From positions 62,001 to 126,000 of IMG/VR virus record IMGVR_UViG_3300018080_004265: a stretch of DNA of 64,000 bases, one strand, 5' to 3'. Below the pieces are notes generated by a model, which saw only the letters and a list, made by a program, of their open reading frames with translations, did not search any database and was not told the DNA's origin. The DNA comes from a virus. The translations under genes and the position numbers were made by a program. Below are positions 57,600 to 64,000 of this stretch, one piece after another (within the stretch, counting starts at the first letter, position 1; each line of letters opens with the position of its first letter).

Positions 57600-57873
57600 A
57601 GAAGTTCAAAAAATGATTATGGATGAATGTATAGATATTGCCAATGTTCTTATTGATAAAAATAGAAAATATGGGGATTCAGTACTTAATCCAGTAAGAC
57701 TTTTTTCTAAAGCAAGTACAATAGAGCAAATTAATGTTAGATTAGATGATAAAATGAGTAGAATTGTTCGTGGAGATCGAAATGGAGACCATGAAGATCC
57801 AGAATTTGATATAATTGGATATTTAGTATTAAAAAGAATTCATAAAAAATTACATATGGAAGGGGGTGAGTAA
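57592..57873 (+). CDS. DUF1599/Nmad1-like nucleotide-modification-associated protein
   Basis: 93 residues. The motif 'LIDKNRKYGDSVLNPVRLFSKAST..QINVRLDDKMSRI' and the end 'DIIGYLVLKRI' match the small family named nucleotide-modification-associated domain 1 (DUF1599), found in phages with modified bases. The reaction is unknown. It supports, but does not prove, a hypermodified genome. Confidence 0.75.
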   Translation: MSKEVQKMIMDECIDIANVLIDKNRKYGDSVLNPVRLFSKASTIEQINVRLDDKMSRIVRGDRNGDHEDPEFDIIGYLVLKRIHKKLHMEGGE

Positions 57874-57876
57874 AGT

Positions 57877-58020
57877 ATGGCTACAGCAGTGAAAATGCCT
57901 ACTAAAGCAGAGTTGAAGCGCGTGTTGAAGAAGTCAGAAACCTACGAAGAAGCAGCAGATTATTTTGATGTTCATGTAGAAACTCTCCGTAAATGGAGAA
58001 AGAAAACAAGACTTAATTAG
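57877..58020 (+). CDS. Small helix-turn-helix protein
   Basis: 47 residues, ribosome site AAGGGGGTGAG. A helix-turn-helix occupies residues about 20-45 (TYEEAADYFDVHVETLRKWRKK), like the DNA-binding domain of small regulators and transposase HTHs. It directly precedes the 15-bp inverted repeat at 58029 and may regulate the RuvC-like gene. Confidence 0.7.
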   Translation: MATAVKMPTKAELKRVLKKSETYEEAADYFDVHVETLRKWRKKTRLN

Positions 58021-58028
58021 TTTTGTGA

Positions 58029-58222
58029 GGATAGATAGAGCACCGAAAAGAGGTTTATTATGCGGGTTATGGCGATAGATCCTGGCAGCAATCAAATTGG
58101 GATTGCTGTATTTAAAGGAAAGCGTTTATTAAACAGTGGAACATTTGAAGTTATTAAAACAGATTTGGCTTACTCAAAGTTATTATACATTCATAACCTT
58201 ATTAAAAGTGCTCTATCTATCC
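58029..58222 (+). repeat. 15-bp perfect inverted repeat bracketing the RuvC-like gene start
   Basis: GGATAGATAGAGCAC (58029-58043) has its exact reverse complement GTGCTCTATCTATCC at 58208-58222. The left arm lies in the gap before the ATG at 58060; the right arm lies inside the coding sequence. The transcript could form a long-range stem enclosing the ribosome site region, or the DNA could extrude a cruciform. Confidence 0.85.
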
Positions 58223-58518
58223 ACTATCCTGATATTATAATTATTGAATCATTAAAAAGTATGAGAAATGCTAAAACAACAAGAATTTTATCAGAAATTA
58301 TAGGAGCAATTAAACTTACAATAATATTAGATAATAAAGTGTACGATGAGGTTCATCCTAAAACAATGAAAAAAGTTATTACTGGTAATGGAAATGCGGA
58401 TAAAGAAATGGTAAAAAAAGTTATTATAAAAAAATTTAAAAAGAAAAAAGATATTAGTTATGATGAATCTGATGCAATAGGACTTGGATATACTTATATA
58501 ATTAATAATGACAATTGA
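58060..58518 (+). CDS. RuvC-like Holliday junction resolvase
   Basis: 152 residues. Asp 7 in MRVMAIDPGS, IIIIESLKSM (Glu near 65), and DESDAIGLGYTY near 139-150 are the metal-binding acids of the RuvC family. Resolves branched DNA during replication or packaging. The ATG follows AAAGAGG. The gene is flanked by an inverted repeat whose second arm is inside the coding region. Confidence 0.85.
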   Translation: MRVMAIDPGSNQIGIAVFKGKRLLNSGTFEVIKTDLAYSKLLYIHNLIKSALSIHYPDIIIIESLKSMRNAKTTRILSEIIGAIKLTIILDNKVYDEVHPKTMKKVITGNGNADKEMVKKVIIKKFKKKKDISYDESDAIGLGYTYIINNDN

Positions 58519-58813
58519 TATTAATATTAAATGTGATGAATGTAATGAAACTTTAGAAAATGATGACAAGGTTTTTTGTTATAAATGTTTTAAAGAATAT
58601 GCAGAAAAAATAGAAGAATTAGAAGAACAAGTAGAAGAGTTAGAAAAAGAAGTTGCTCAAGTAAGATCAGAAGTTGAAGATGAAGAATATGAAAAATATC
58701 AATTGCAAGAAGAATATGAAAAATTAGAATCAAAATATGAAGAATTAACAATTGATTATGGACAATTAGAAAGAAGTTTAGAAAAAACGCAAATAGTAGA
58801 TGAAAGTGTATAA
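58508..58813 (+). CDS. Zinc-knuckle plus coiled-coil protein
   Basis: 101 residues, overlapping the RuvC-like gene by 11 bases. CDECNE near residue 9 and CYKCFK near residue 24 form a zinc knuckle, followed by a long Glu-rich coiled coil (EELEEQVEELEKEVAQVR). Probably an oligomeric accessory. Function unknown. Confidence 0.66.
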   Translation: MTIDINIKCDECNETLENDDKVFCYKCFKEYAEKIEELEEQVEELEKEVAQVRSEVEDEEYEKYQLQEEYEKLESKYEELTIDYGQLERSLEKTQIVDESV

Positions 58814-58822
58814 GGTGAAAAT

Positions 58823-59224
58823 ATGAGAGAAATATCTGAAGTAGATAGTTTTTTACAAACAATGGGACCTGGAAAATCAAGAATTCCAGTAGTATATCCA
58901 GCTAGATCATCATCCGTAATTATTGAGGATGGGATAAAAACAGATTTAACAAGAAAAATGAGATATGAACGCGGGAGAGATGTTATTTTTAAATGTCTTG
59001 ATTGTAATGATATTATAGGTCAAGGAAAAGAAACTACAGATAATAGAGATCAAGTAAAAATATATTGTTTTAAGTGTAGGAATTATCATATAGCAAATGG
59101 AGCTCTAATATGGAATCAAAATCCTTTATGGCATAAACCAGAAGAAGGAAAACAAAGACAAGATTATGAAAAATTAATGGAAGAATATATTAAAAATAAT
59201 AAGCCAAAGGTGGTTGGTATATAA
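58823..59224 (+). CDS. Unrecognised zinc-binding protein
   Basis: 133 residues. CLDCND near 58 and CFKCRN near 82 form one zinc site; the first 40 residues (SFLQTMGPGKSRIPVVYPARSSSVIIED) and the acidic Lys-rich end are otherwise plain. Overlaps the next gene by one base. Confidence 0.62.
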   Translation: MREISEVDSFLQTMGPGKSRIPVVYPARSSSVIIEDGIKTDLTRKMRYERGRDVIFKCLDCNDIIGQGKETTDNRDQVKIYCFKCRNYHIANGALIWNQNPLWHKPEEGKQRQDYEKLMEEYIKNNKPKVVGI

Positions 59225-59469
59225 TGGGATGTTTTGATACATTACTTTTTACATGCCCTAAATGTGGGAAAAAAGATGCTATATATGAACAATTAAAACC
59301 AGATATTTATGGGATGGAAACATTTAGAGATAAAGAAATACCAGATCCACTTATTTTAATGTGCAAAGATGATGAATTTGTATGTTCTGAATGCAGTACA
59401 TGGTTTAGATTAAAAGTAAAAAGTAAAATTGAATGGAAATTAGTTAAGATGAGAAATCAAAATGGATAA
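59224..59469 (+). CDS. Unrecognised zinc-ribbon protein
   Basis: 81 residues, starting on the previous stop. CPKCGK near residue 11 and CKDDEFVCSECS near 51-61 make a zinc ribbon. Likely a small nucleic-acid or protein binder. Not recognised further. Confidence 0.64.
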   Translation: MGCFDTLLFTCPKCGKKDAIYEQLKPDIYGMETFRDKEIPDPLILMCKDDEFVCSECSTWFRLKVKSKIEWKLVKMRNQNG

Positions 59470-59869
59470 TGCTGTGCAACCATGGATTGCATTAATATAT
59501 ATAGTACCAGCATTAATTTTATGTGGAGCATTAGCATTCTTTATTATGAAGATGATAAAACCTTTTACTAAATTTCTTGAAGAAAGGGGGAAGAGCCACG
59601 ACATTGTGACCCCACCAATATTTCCACAAGGCCTTGTATGGCCATTTCAGCAACCAAACTCTTCCCCTCAAGAAATAAAAAAAACAAAAGAAGAAATAGA
59701 AAAAGAAGAATTACAAAAATTTGAAGAACGTAAAGCACAATTTATAGCTCCAAATATAAAAAAGAAAGTAAAAGTTAATTTTGATAATTTGGGAGAAAAA
59801 ATTGTTAGTAGCAGTAAAGATGTAAATAAAGCAGTAAAATACTTAAAAAAAAAGAAAGGTGAAAAGTAA
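59462..59869 (+). CDS. Membrane-anchored coiled-coil protein
   Basis: 135 residues, overlapping the previous gene by 8 bases. Residues about 6-30 (PWIALIYIVPALILCGALAF) are a membrane helix. A GC-rich segment encodes GKSHDIVTPPIFPQGLVWPF, then a Lys/Glu coiled coil runs to the end (KKTKEEIEKEELQKF). A small membrane anchor for a phage complex is plausible. Function unknown. Confidence 0.65.
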   Translation: MDNAVQPWIALIYIVPALILCGALAFFIMKMIKPFTKFLEERGKSHDIVTPPIFPQGLVWPFQQPNSSPQEIKKTKEEIEKEELQKFEERKAQFIAPNIKKKVKVNFDNLGEKIVSSSKDVNKAVKYLKKKKGEK

Positions 59870-60120
59870 TGAGAAAAGAAATAACAAAAGGATTTGAACA
59901 ATTAAGAAATATTGTTTTAGAGTCTTCTTTTGATCAAAAAAGCGACTTGGCTGATGATATAACTGATTTAGAATTTAAATTATTAGATATAGCTAAAAAA
60001 TATCGTGATGATATACGCGATAAAGTAATGTCTATTAGAGAATCTTATCGTCCAATTAGAAGCCAAGTTGAAACTATTTCAAGAGCTTGTGATAAAGCTG
60101 AAAAATGTATTAGGGATTGA
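59869..60120 (+). CDS. Unrecognised helical protein
   Basis: 83 residues, starting on the previous stop codon. Nearly all predicted helix (FEQLRNIVLESSFDQKSDLADD), Arg/Lys/Asp balanced, with one Cys pair near the end. Not recognised. Confidence 0.6.
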   Translation: MRKEITKGFEQLRNIVLESSFDQKSDLADDITDLEFKLLDIAKKYRDDIRDKVMSIRESYRPIRSQVETISRACDKAEKCIRD

Positions 60121-60126
60121 TTATGA

Positions 60127-60315
60127 ATGATAAAAACATATTGGATTAATTGTAAACATTTTTGTTGTAGTGCCGATGTTGAAAATGGTATAGTAATAGA
60201 TTCTGCTCCAATTATTAAATGGGGTAAAGGGAAAAAAGTAATGGATGTTATAGATTTTTATAGAAAAAAGGGATCGTTAATAAATTATACAATTTTAGAG
60301 GGAGAATATGAGTAG
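60127..60315 (+). CDS. Unrecognised small Cys-containing protein
   Basis: 62 residues; an ATG four bases upstream is out of frame and opens only seven codons. CKHFCCSAD near residues 9-17 and an aromatic centre resemble small phage proteins of unknown role. It overlaps the next gene by 8 bases. Confidence 0.58.
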   Translation: MIKTYWINCKHFCCSADVENGIVIDSAPIIKWGKGKKVMDVIDFYRKKGSLINYTILEGEYE

Positions 60316-61003
60316 AATTTGTGTATTAATACCAGTTTATAATAGAGAAGATACAATAGAACGTGCTATTAATTCATTAAAAGAACAGACTAATAAAAAC
60401 TTTGATGTATATATTTGTAATGATGGATGTACCGATAAAACGATGGAAATTATCAATAAGACTTTGGGGAATAATCCCGGGTTTAAAGTAACTATAAAAA
60501 ATTTAGAAAATAATATGGGCCAAAATAAAGCAAGAAATATAACATTAAAAATGGCAAAAGATAGTGGGATAAAATATGATTATGTTGCTGGGCTTGATGC
60601 AGATGATAAATTTATGCCAAATCATATAGAAGATAATATTAAATATTTAGACGAACATCAGGATATAGATATTATATATTCTGATTGTAGTGTTGGAGAT
60701 GGAACACCTAAATGGGATTGGGTTTGTAGGGAATTTAACGCCCCATTTTTAAAAGCATTAAATTATATTCCTCATTATGCAGTATATAAAGCAAAATATT
60801 TAGAGATTCCTTATGATGAAAATATTAAAAGATTAACTGATTGGGATAGATGGTTAAATTTACTTTTAAATCATAATGCTAAATTTGCACATTTATGCAA
60901 AGTAACATACCATATTTTTAGGGATAAGAATTCTGTAAGTAATAATAATACGGAAAATTTAGATGAGGCAGTAAAAAAAGTTAAGGGGAAATATAAAATA
61001 TGA
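60308..61003 (+). CDS. GT2-family glycosyltransferase
   Basis: 231 residues. CVLIPVYNREDTIERAINS opens a GT-A fold; YICNDGCTD near 36-45 and LDADDKF near 94-100 give the DxD-type donor site; 'DWDRWLN' near 182 is the acceptor-side aromatic motif. Transfers a sugar from a nucleotide donor. Target unknown. First of four sugar-related genes at the window's end. Confidence 0.87.
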   Translation: MSRICVLIPVYNREDTIERAINSLKEQTNKNFDVYICNDGCTDKTMEIINKTLGNNPGFKVTIKNLENNMGQNKARNITLKMAKDSGIKYDYVAGLDADDKFMPNHIEDNIKYLDEHQDIDIIYSDCSVGDGTPKWDWVCREFNAPFLKALNYIPHYAVYKAKYLEIPYDENIKRLTDWDRWLNLLLNHNAKFAHLCKVTYHIFRDKNSVSNNNTENLDEAVKKVKGKYKI

Positions 61004-61671
61004 TAACAAGGAAAGAATTAGCAGATTTTTTAAAAGTAGCTGAAAAAGATATAGAGAAAATGTATCATGAAGAAATGAAGACTGGTATTCTTTTTAATAC
61101 TAAATATAAAAATAACCCTAAACAATATTATACAGATTATGCTGATGTCTTTATGGCACAACTTTACCATTATAATTTGGTATTGAACAATAGGGATTTA
61201 TCATGGGGGACAGTGCTTAATGAATTTCCTCAAAATGGTAAATGGTTAGATTTTGGAGCAGGTATTGGGGTGTTTACTGATTATATTTTAGATAGAAGAC
61301 AAGATTTACAAGCTTCTGTTTTTGAAGTATCTCCTAAATGTATAGAGTTTTGTAAGCAACATTTTGGGGACAAAGTAAAAGTATTATCAAAAATAGAAGA
61401 TTTTGAGAATGACTATGATATTATTACTTGTAATTCTGTATTAGAACATATTCCTGATCCTAAAACAACTGCTTATGAAATAATTAAACATATAAAATCT
61501 ACAGGAACTTTTGTAACTAATTTTGTATATGATGCAGGAGTTGGGCATTTAGATGGAAAACCTAGAGAATTATTAAAAGAATTAGAAAAAGAATTAAAAG
61601 AAAAATATGAATATAAATCATGGTGGCATCCATCTTTAATAGCATTTAGTTTGGGAGGAAACAATGGATAA
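61000..61671 (+). CDS. SAM-dependent methyltransferase
   Basis: 223 residues, ATGA overlap with the GT2 gene. LDFGAGIGVFTDYIL near 84-98 is the SAM-binding motif I, followed by NSVLEHIPDPKTT near 147-159. The N-terminal 70 residues and C-terminal helical region may recognise the acceptor. Methylates a small molecule or sugar, judging by its neighbours. Specific substrate unknown. Confidence 0.82.
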   Translation: MITRKELADFLKVAEKDIEKMYHEEMKTGILFNTKYKNNPKQYYTDYADVFMAQLYHYNLVLNNRDLSWGTVLNEFPQNGKWLDFGAGIGVFTDYILDRRQDLQASVFEVSPKCIEFCKQHFGDKVKVLSKIEDFENDYDIITCNSVLEHIPDPKTTAYEIIKHIKSTGTFVTNFVYDAGVGHLDGKPRELLKELEKELKEKYEYKSWWHPSLIAFSLGGNNG

Positions 61672-62998
61672 AAAAGAATACGAACAGTTACAAAAAGAAA
61701 CTTCATCTTGGTCAAGAAATAGTGATGGATCTTTTACAAATTATGGAAAAGATTGTTATGAGAGAGTTAAAAAAGCAATAAAGGAATTCCTCCCAGATAA
61801 TTTTTATGTTCCTAGCGAAACAAATGTTTTGGTGGTTGGGTGTGGTGAAGGAGTTGAGCTTGAGGAATTTAAAAAAGAAGGATATCAAGTTACGGGATTA
61901 GACATTAATCCTGAAAAAGTTGCTAAAGCTAAAAGTAATGGATTACGAGCCTTGAAGGGAACGATAGAAAGTATGTTTATTCGTTCTGATATTTATCCAA
62001 GACAGGAAATTGTTTATGCTTCTCATGTGCTAGAACATGCTTTAAATTTAAAAGAATCTATAGATATTCTTAAAGAGTATGTCGGAAGAACTTTTTATAT
62101 AGTTGTGCCAATTCAACATATTCCGAATAAGTCACATACTTCTCCAATAACAAAAGAGGAAGATATTACTAAATTTTTTGAACCACAGTATTGGAATGTG
62201 AGAACGTGGAGGGAAAGTCATTGTGATGATGAAATTCATGTTCTTGCTACAAGAAAAAAGATAGGAGTTTATACAGTAACTTGGGATAGGTTAAATGTTA
62301 CTAAAGAATGGTTTGAAATAATGTATAGAATGATAAAATACCCAATCTATCAGCATATTATTGTGGATAATGGATCAAAGGATGGTACAGCAGAATGGTT
62401 AAAGGAAATAGAAAAAGATCGCAGTTTTGGGTCAAATATAAAGGTGATTTTGAATGATAAAAATAAAGGAACTGGATTTGCAATGAATCAAGCATTTGAA
62501 ATTTTAGATGCAGATTATCATATAAAAATAGATAACGATTGTGAATTTCAAACCGAAAATTTGTTTAAGCAAATGTTGGATATTGCTTATGAGCAAGAAA
62601 AAAATAATCAAGACTATATGATGTCACCATATGTAAATGGATTGGTAGTAAATAAAGGGGGAGTTCCTAGAAGTAGGTATTCAACTATAGCAGGGCATAA
62701 AATTGGAATTACTAGTGCATTAGGCGGGATATTTAGATGGATGCCTAAAAGTACTCAAATAAAATATTTAGGTAAAATAATTCCGTGGTTAAATGAAACA
62801 AGACTTCATTCAACAGAAGATATGGATATTTCTGCAATAATGAGAAAAAATAACATTCCTATCTTTTATATTGAGGATATTTTTGTCAATCATATGGATA
62901 ATGAATTTAAAAGGCCCGATGCAGAATATTTTAAAAGAAGAGAGATTACTTTTAAGAATAAATATGATAAAGAAACTGGAGAATATAAACCTTTATGA
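61664..62998 (+). CDS. Fused methyltransferase and GT2 glycosyltransferase
   Basis: 444 residues. The first 190 carry a SAM-binding motif VLVVGCGEGVELEEF (about 48-62) and LDINPEKVA; YASHVLEHALNL follows. From about 198 the GT2 domain begins GVYTVTWDRLNVT, with HIIVDNGSKDGTAEWL near 225, NKGTGFAMNQAFEILDADYHIKIDND (donor DxD-like DND) near 265-292, and a HSTEDMDISAI region near 379. Two activities in one chain suggest a single polymer-modification step. Confidence 0.82.
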   Translation: MDKKEYEQLQKETSSWSRNSDGSFTNYGKDCYERVKKAIKEFLPDNFYVPSETNVLVVGCGEGVELEEFKKEGYQVTGLDINPEKVAKAKSNGLRALKGTIESMFIRSDIYPRQEIVYASHVLEHALNLKESIDILKEYVGRTFYIVVPIQHIPNKSHTSPITKEEDITKFFEPQYWNVRTWRESHCDDEIHVLATRKKIGVYTVTWDRLNVTKEWFEIMYRMIKYPIYQHIIVDNGSKDGTAEWLKEIEKDRSFGSNIKVILNDKNKGTGFAMNQAFEILDADYHIKIDNDCEFQTENLFKQMLDIAYEQEKNNQDYMMSPYVNGLVVNKGGVPRSRYSTIAGHKIGITSALGGIFRWMPKSTQIKYLGKIIPWLNETRLHSTEDMDISAIMRKNNIPIFYIEDIFVNHMDNEFKRPDAEYFKRREITFKNKYDKETGEYKPL

Positions 62999-63513
62999 TA
63001 GTTGTGGATTTTGATGATTTTTGCGAAGAAGAAAATAAATTAGATTTACTTTATAAATTAAAAGAAAAAATTCCCAATTTTAAAGTAACTCTTTTTACTA
63101 TTCCAGGTAAATCATCGAATAAATTTCTTGAAAATTTAAAAAAGAATGATTGGATGCAATTTGGAATTCATGGGGAATATCATACTTATTTAGAATGCGA
63201 AAAATGGGATAAAAATAAGATCAATCAAGTATTAGATAAATATGAACCATTAGGTTATTATGAGAAACTATTTAAAGCTCCATATTGGAGAGGAAATGAA
63301 GAAATCTATAAAGTACTGGATGAAAGAGGATATATAATTGCTGAAAATAAGCCGATTGAGTATGTAAAAAATAAGTATTTGTTATATAATTATTCAGTAC
63401 ATGGACACATATCTAATGTTTGTGATAATGGAATTGAAGAGAAATATGATTATTATAGCTCTTTAAATGGAGATTTTAAATTTATAACGGAGTTATTTAA
63501 TGAAATTAAATAA
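62995..63513 (+). CDS. NodB-like polysaccharide deacetylase
   Basis: 172 residues, ATGA overlap with the fusion gene. MIVVDFDDFCEE gives the catalytic DDF-like Asp pair, FGIHGEYHTY gives the zinc-binding His-x3-His motif near 58-65, and KAPYWRGNEEIYKVLDERGY near 91-110 is motif 3. Removes acetyl groups from polysaccharide sugars. Consistent with a carbohydrate cassette in the same run. Confidence 0.8.
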   Translation: MIVVDFDDFCEEENKLDLLYKLKEKIPNFKVTLFTIPGKSSNKFLENLKKNDWMQFGIHGEYHTYLECEKWDKNKINQVLDKYEPLGYYEKLFKAPYWRGNEEIYKVLDERGYIIAENKPIEYVKNKYLLYNYSVHGHISNVCDNGIEEKYDYYSSLNGDFKFITELFNEIK

Positions 63514-64000
63514 AAAAGAAATAGCTTTTATTTATAATTCTAATAAAATAGAACAGATTATGTATCCCCTTAAGGAATATTCTAAAGATCCAGATAAATC
63601 AGATCCTCATGTTGGGGGGCATATAAAAGCATTTTTATATATGAAAGAGAATTGTAAAAAAGATTTAACTGAAAAAGATATTCTTATAATGCATAGGCTT
63701 TTAACAAAGGATATTTTACGTCCAAAAGACAGCGGTGCATATAGAACTTGTGCTGTTTATATTAGCGGCAGACAAGCTCCTATGTATTATTCTGTAAAAC
63801 CAATGATGGAAACTTTAATAGAATTTGCAAAAAGAGTTGGTTATGAGAATGATATATGGAATGTACATCATGAATTTGAAATTATTCATCCATTTGTTGA
63901 TGGGAATGGTAGAACTGGCCGTTTAATTCTTAATTGGCTTAGATTTAAAAATGATCTTCCATTAGAAATTGTTCTATATAAAGATAGAATGGAATACTAT
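63500..64000 (+). CDS. Fic-domain (AMPylation) protein, truncated at window edge
   Basis: The frame is open from the ATG at 63500 to the last base (167 codons), so it continues beyond the window. HPFVDGNGRTGR near residues 132-143 is the Fic catalytic motif with the phosphate-anchoring loop. SNKIEQ near residue 14 resembles the (S/T)xxxE inhibitory helix, though the usual G/N after Glu is Gln. Fic enzymes transfer AMP or other groups to hydroxyl side chains. A phage Fic may modify a host protein or a toxin partner. It overlaps the deacetylase gene by 14 bases. Confidence 0.88.
   Translation, partial: MKLNKKEIAFIYNSNKIEQIMYPLKEYSKDPDKSDPHVGGHIKAFLYMKENCKKDLTEKDILIMHRLLTKDILRPKDSGAYRTCAVYISGRQAPMYYSVKPMMETLIEFAKRVGYENDIWNVHHEFEIIHPFVDGNGRTGRLILNWLRFKNDLPLEIVLYKDRMEYY

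Noticed and set aside
1-64000. CRISPR arrays or tRNA genes
   Set aside because: I saw no set of regularly spaced identical repeats and no tRNA-like T-arm sequences. This was visual, so a tRNAscan-SE run would be decisive.
1-64000. Stop-codon reassignment (TAG or TGA recoding)
   Set aside because: TAA, TAG and TGA each end well-supported genes directly before ribosome sites or promoters of the next gene, so the standard bacterial code holds.

Overview
This window is a stretch of an AT-rich (roughly 30% GC by eye) double-stranded DNA bacteriophage genome. Every credible gene lies on the + strand, packed with 4-base ATGA overlaps and strong Shine-Dalgarno sequences. The phage assignment rests on a long run of modular fibre/adhesin genes, a lysis cassette, many tiny unrecognised genes, and a self-contained replication and nucleotide-metabolism set (helicase loader, replicative helicase, primase, flap exonuclease, Pol III alpha, RecA, dUTPase, deoxycytidylate deaminase). 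TAA, TAG and TGA all end genes, so the standard bacterial code applies. The host cannot be named. Dense GGAG-type ribosome sites and sigma70-like promoters argue against a Bacteroidetes-type host.

Layout. 1-27 kb: late region. A truncated gene and small membrane proteins lead into about 20 virion surface genes (1.4-25.4 kb). They are built by shuffling a few modules: N-terminal anchors, 'DIDMNSN' repeats, a 'VTDNG' block, a 130-residue beta module, LamG-type lectin folds, a tail-collar domain, a polyglycine adhesin and a five-repeat protein. A homing endonuclease sits among them. NlpC/P60-like and M15 peptidases plus two small overlapping membrane proteins (25.4-27.0 kb) look like the lysis cassette, and a terminator follows. 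27-36 kb: about 30 very small, mostly unrecognised genes, each short group starting from a promoter with a shared design (AGTTTAAA or AGTTTACA, exactly 17 bases, TATAAT). 35.2-42 kb: an AT-rich repeat region (possible origin), helicase loader, a 149-base structured RNA element, an RNA ligase, a ribbon-helix-helix protein with a second homing endonuclease, DnaB-type helicase, primase and exonuclease. 42-63 kb: ssDNA-binding candidate, sugar-nucleotide genes, uracil-DNA glycosylase, nucleotide kinase, dUTPase, a thymidylate-synthase-family enzyme carrying the dCMP-hydroxymethylase Asp, dCMP deaminase, Pol III alpha, RecA, two candidate Holliday-junction nucleases, a Cas4/RecB-like nuclease, a phosphoesterase and a nucleotide-modification-associated protein. 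60.3-64 kb: glycosyltransferases, methyltransferases, a deacetylase and the start of a Fic protein.

How it may work together. The replication genes form a near-complete replisome. The deaminase, dUTPase, kinase and hydroxymethylase candidate could supply modified deoxycytidine, and the nearby sugar genes could decorate either that base or a surface polymer. That link is inference.

The observations I consider most worth following up are the pseudoknotted RNA ahead of the RNA ligase (36867-37015), a 15-bp inverted repeat bracketing the start of the RuvC-like gene, three 19-bp-spaced iterons at 35300-35356, the repeated promoter family, and the Asn-to-Asp change in the ThyA-family enzyme.
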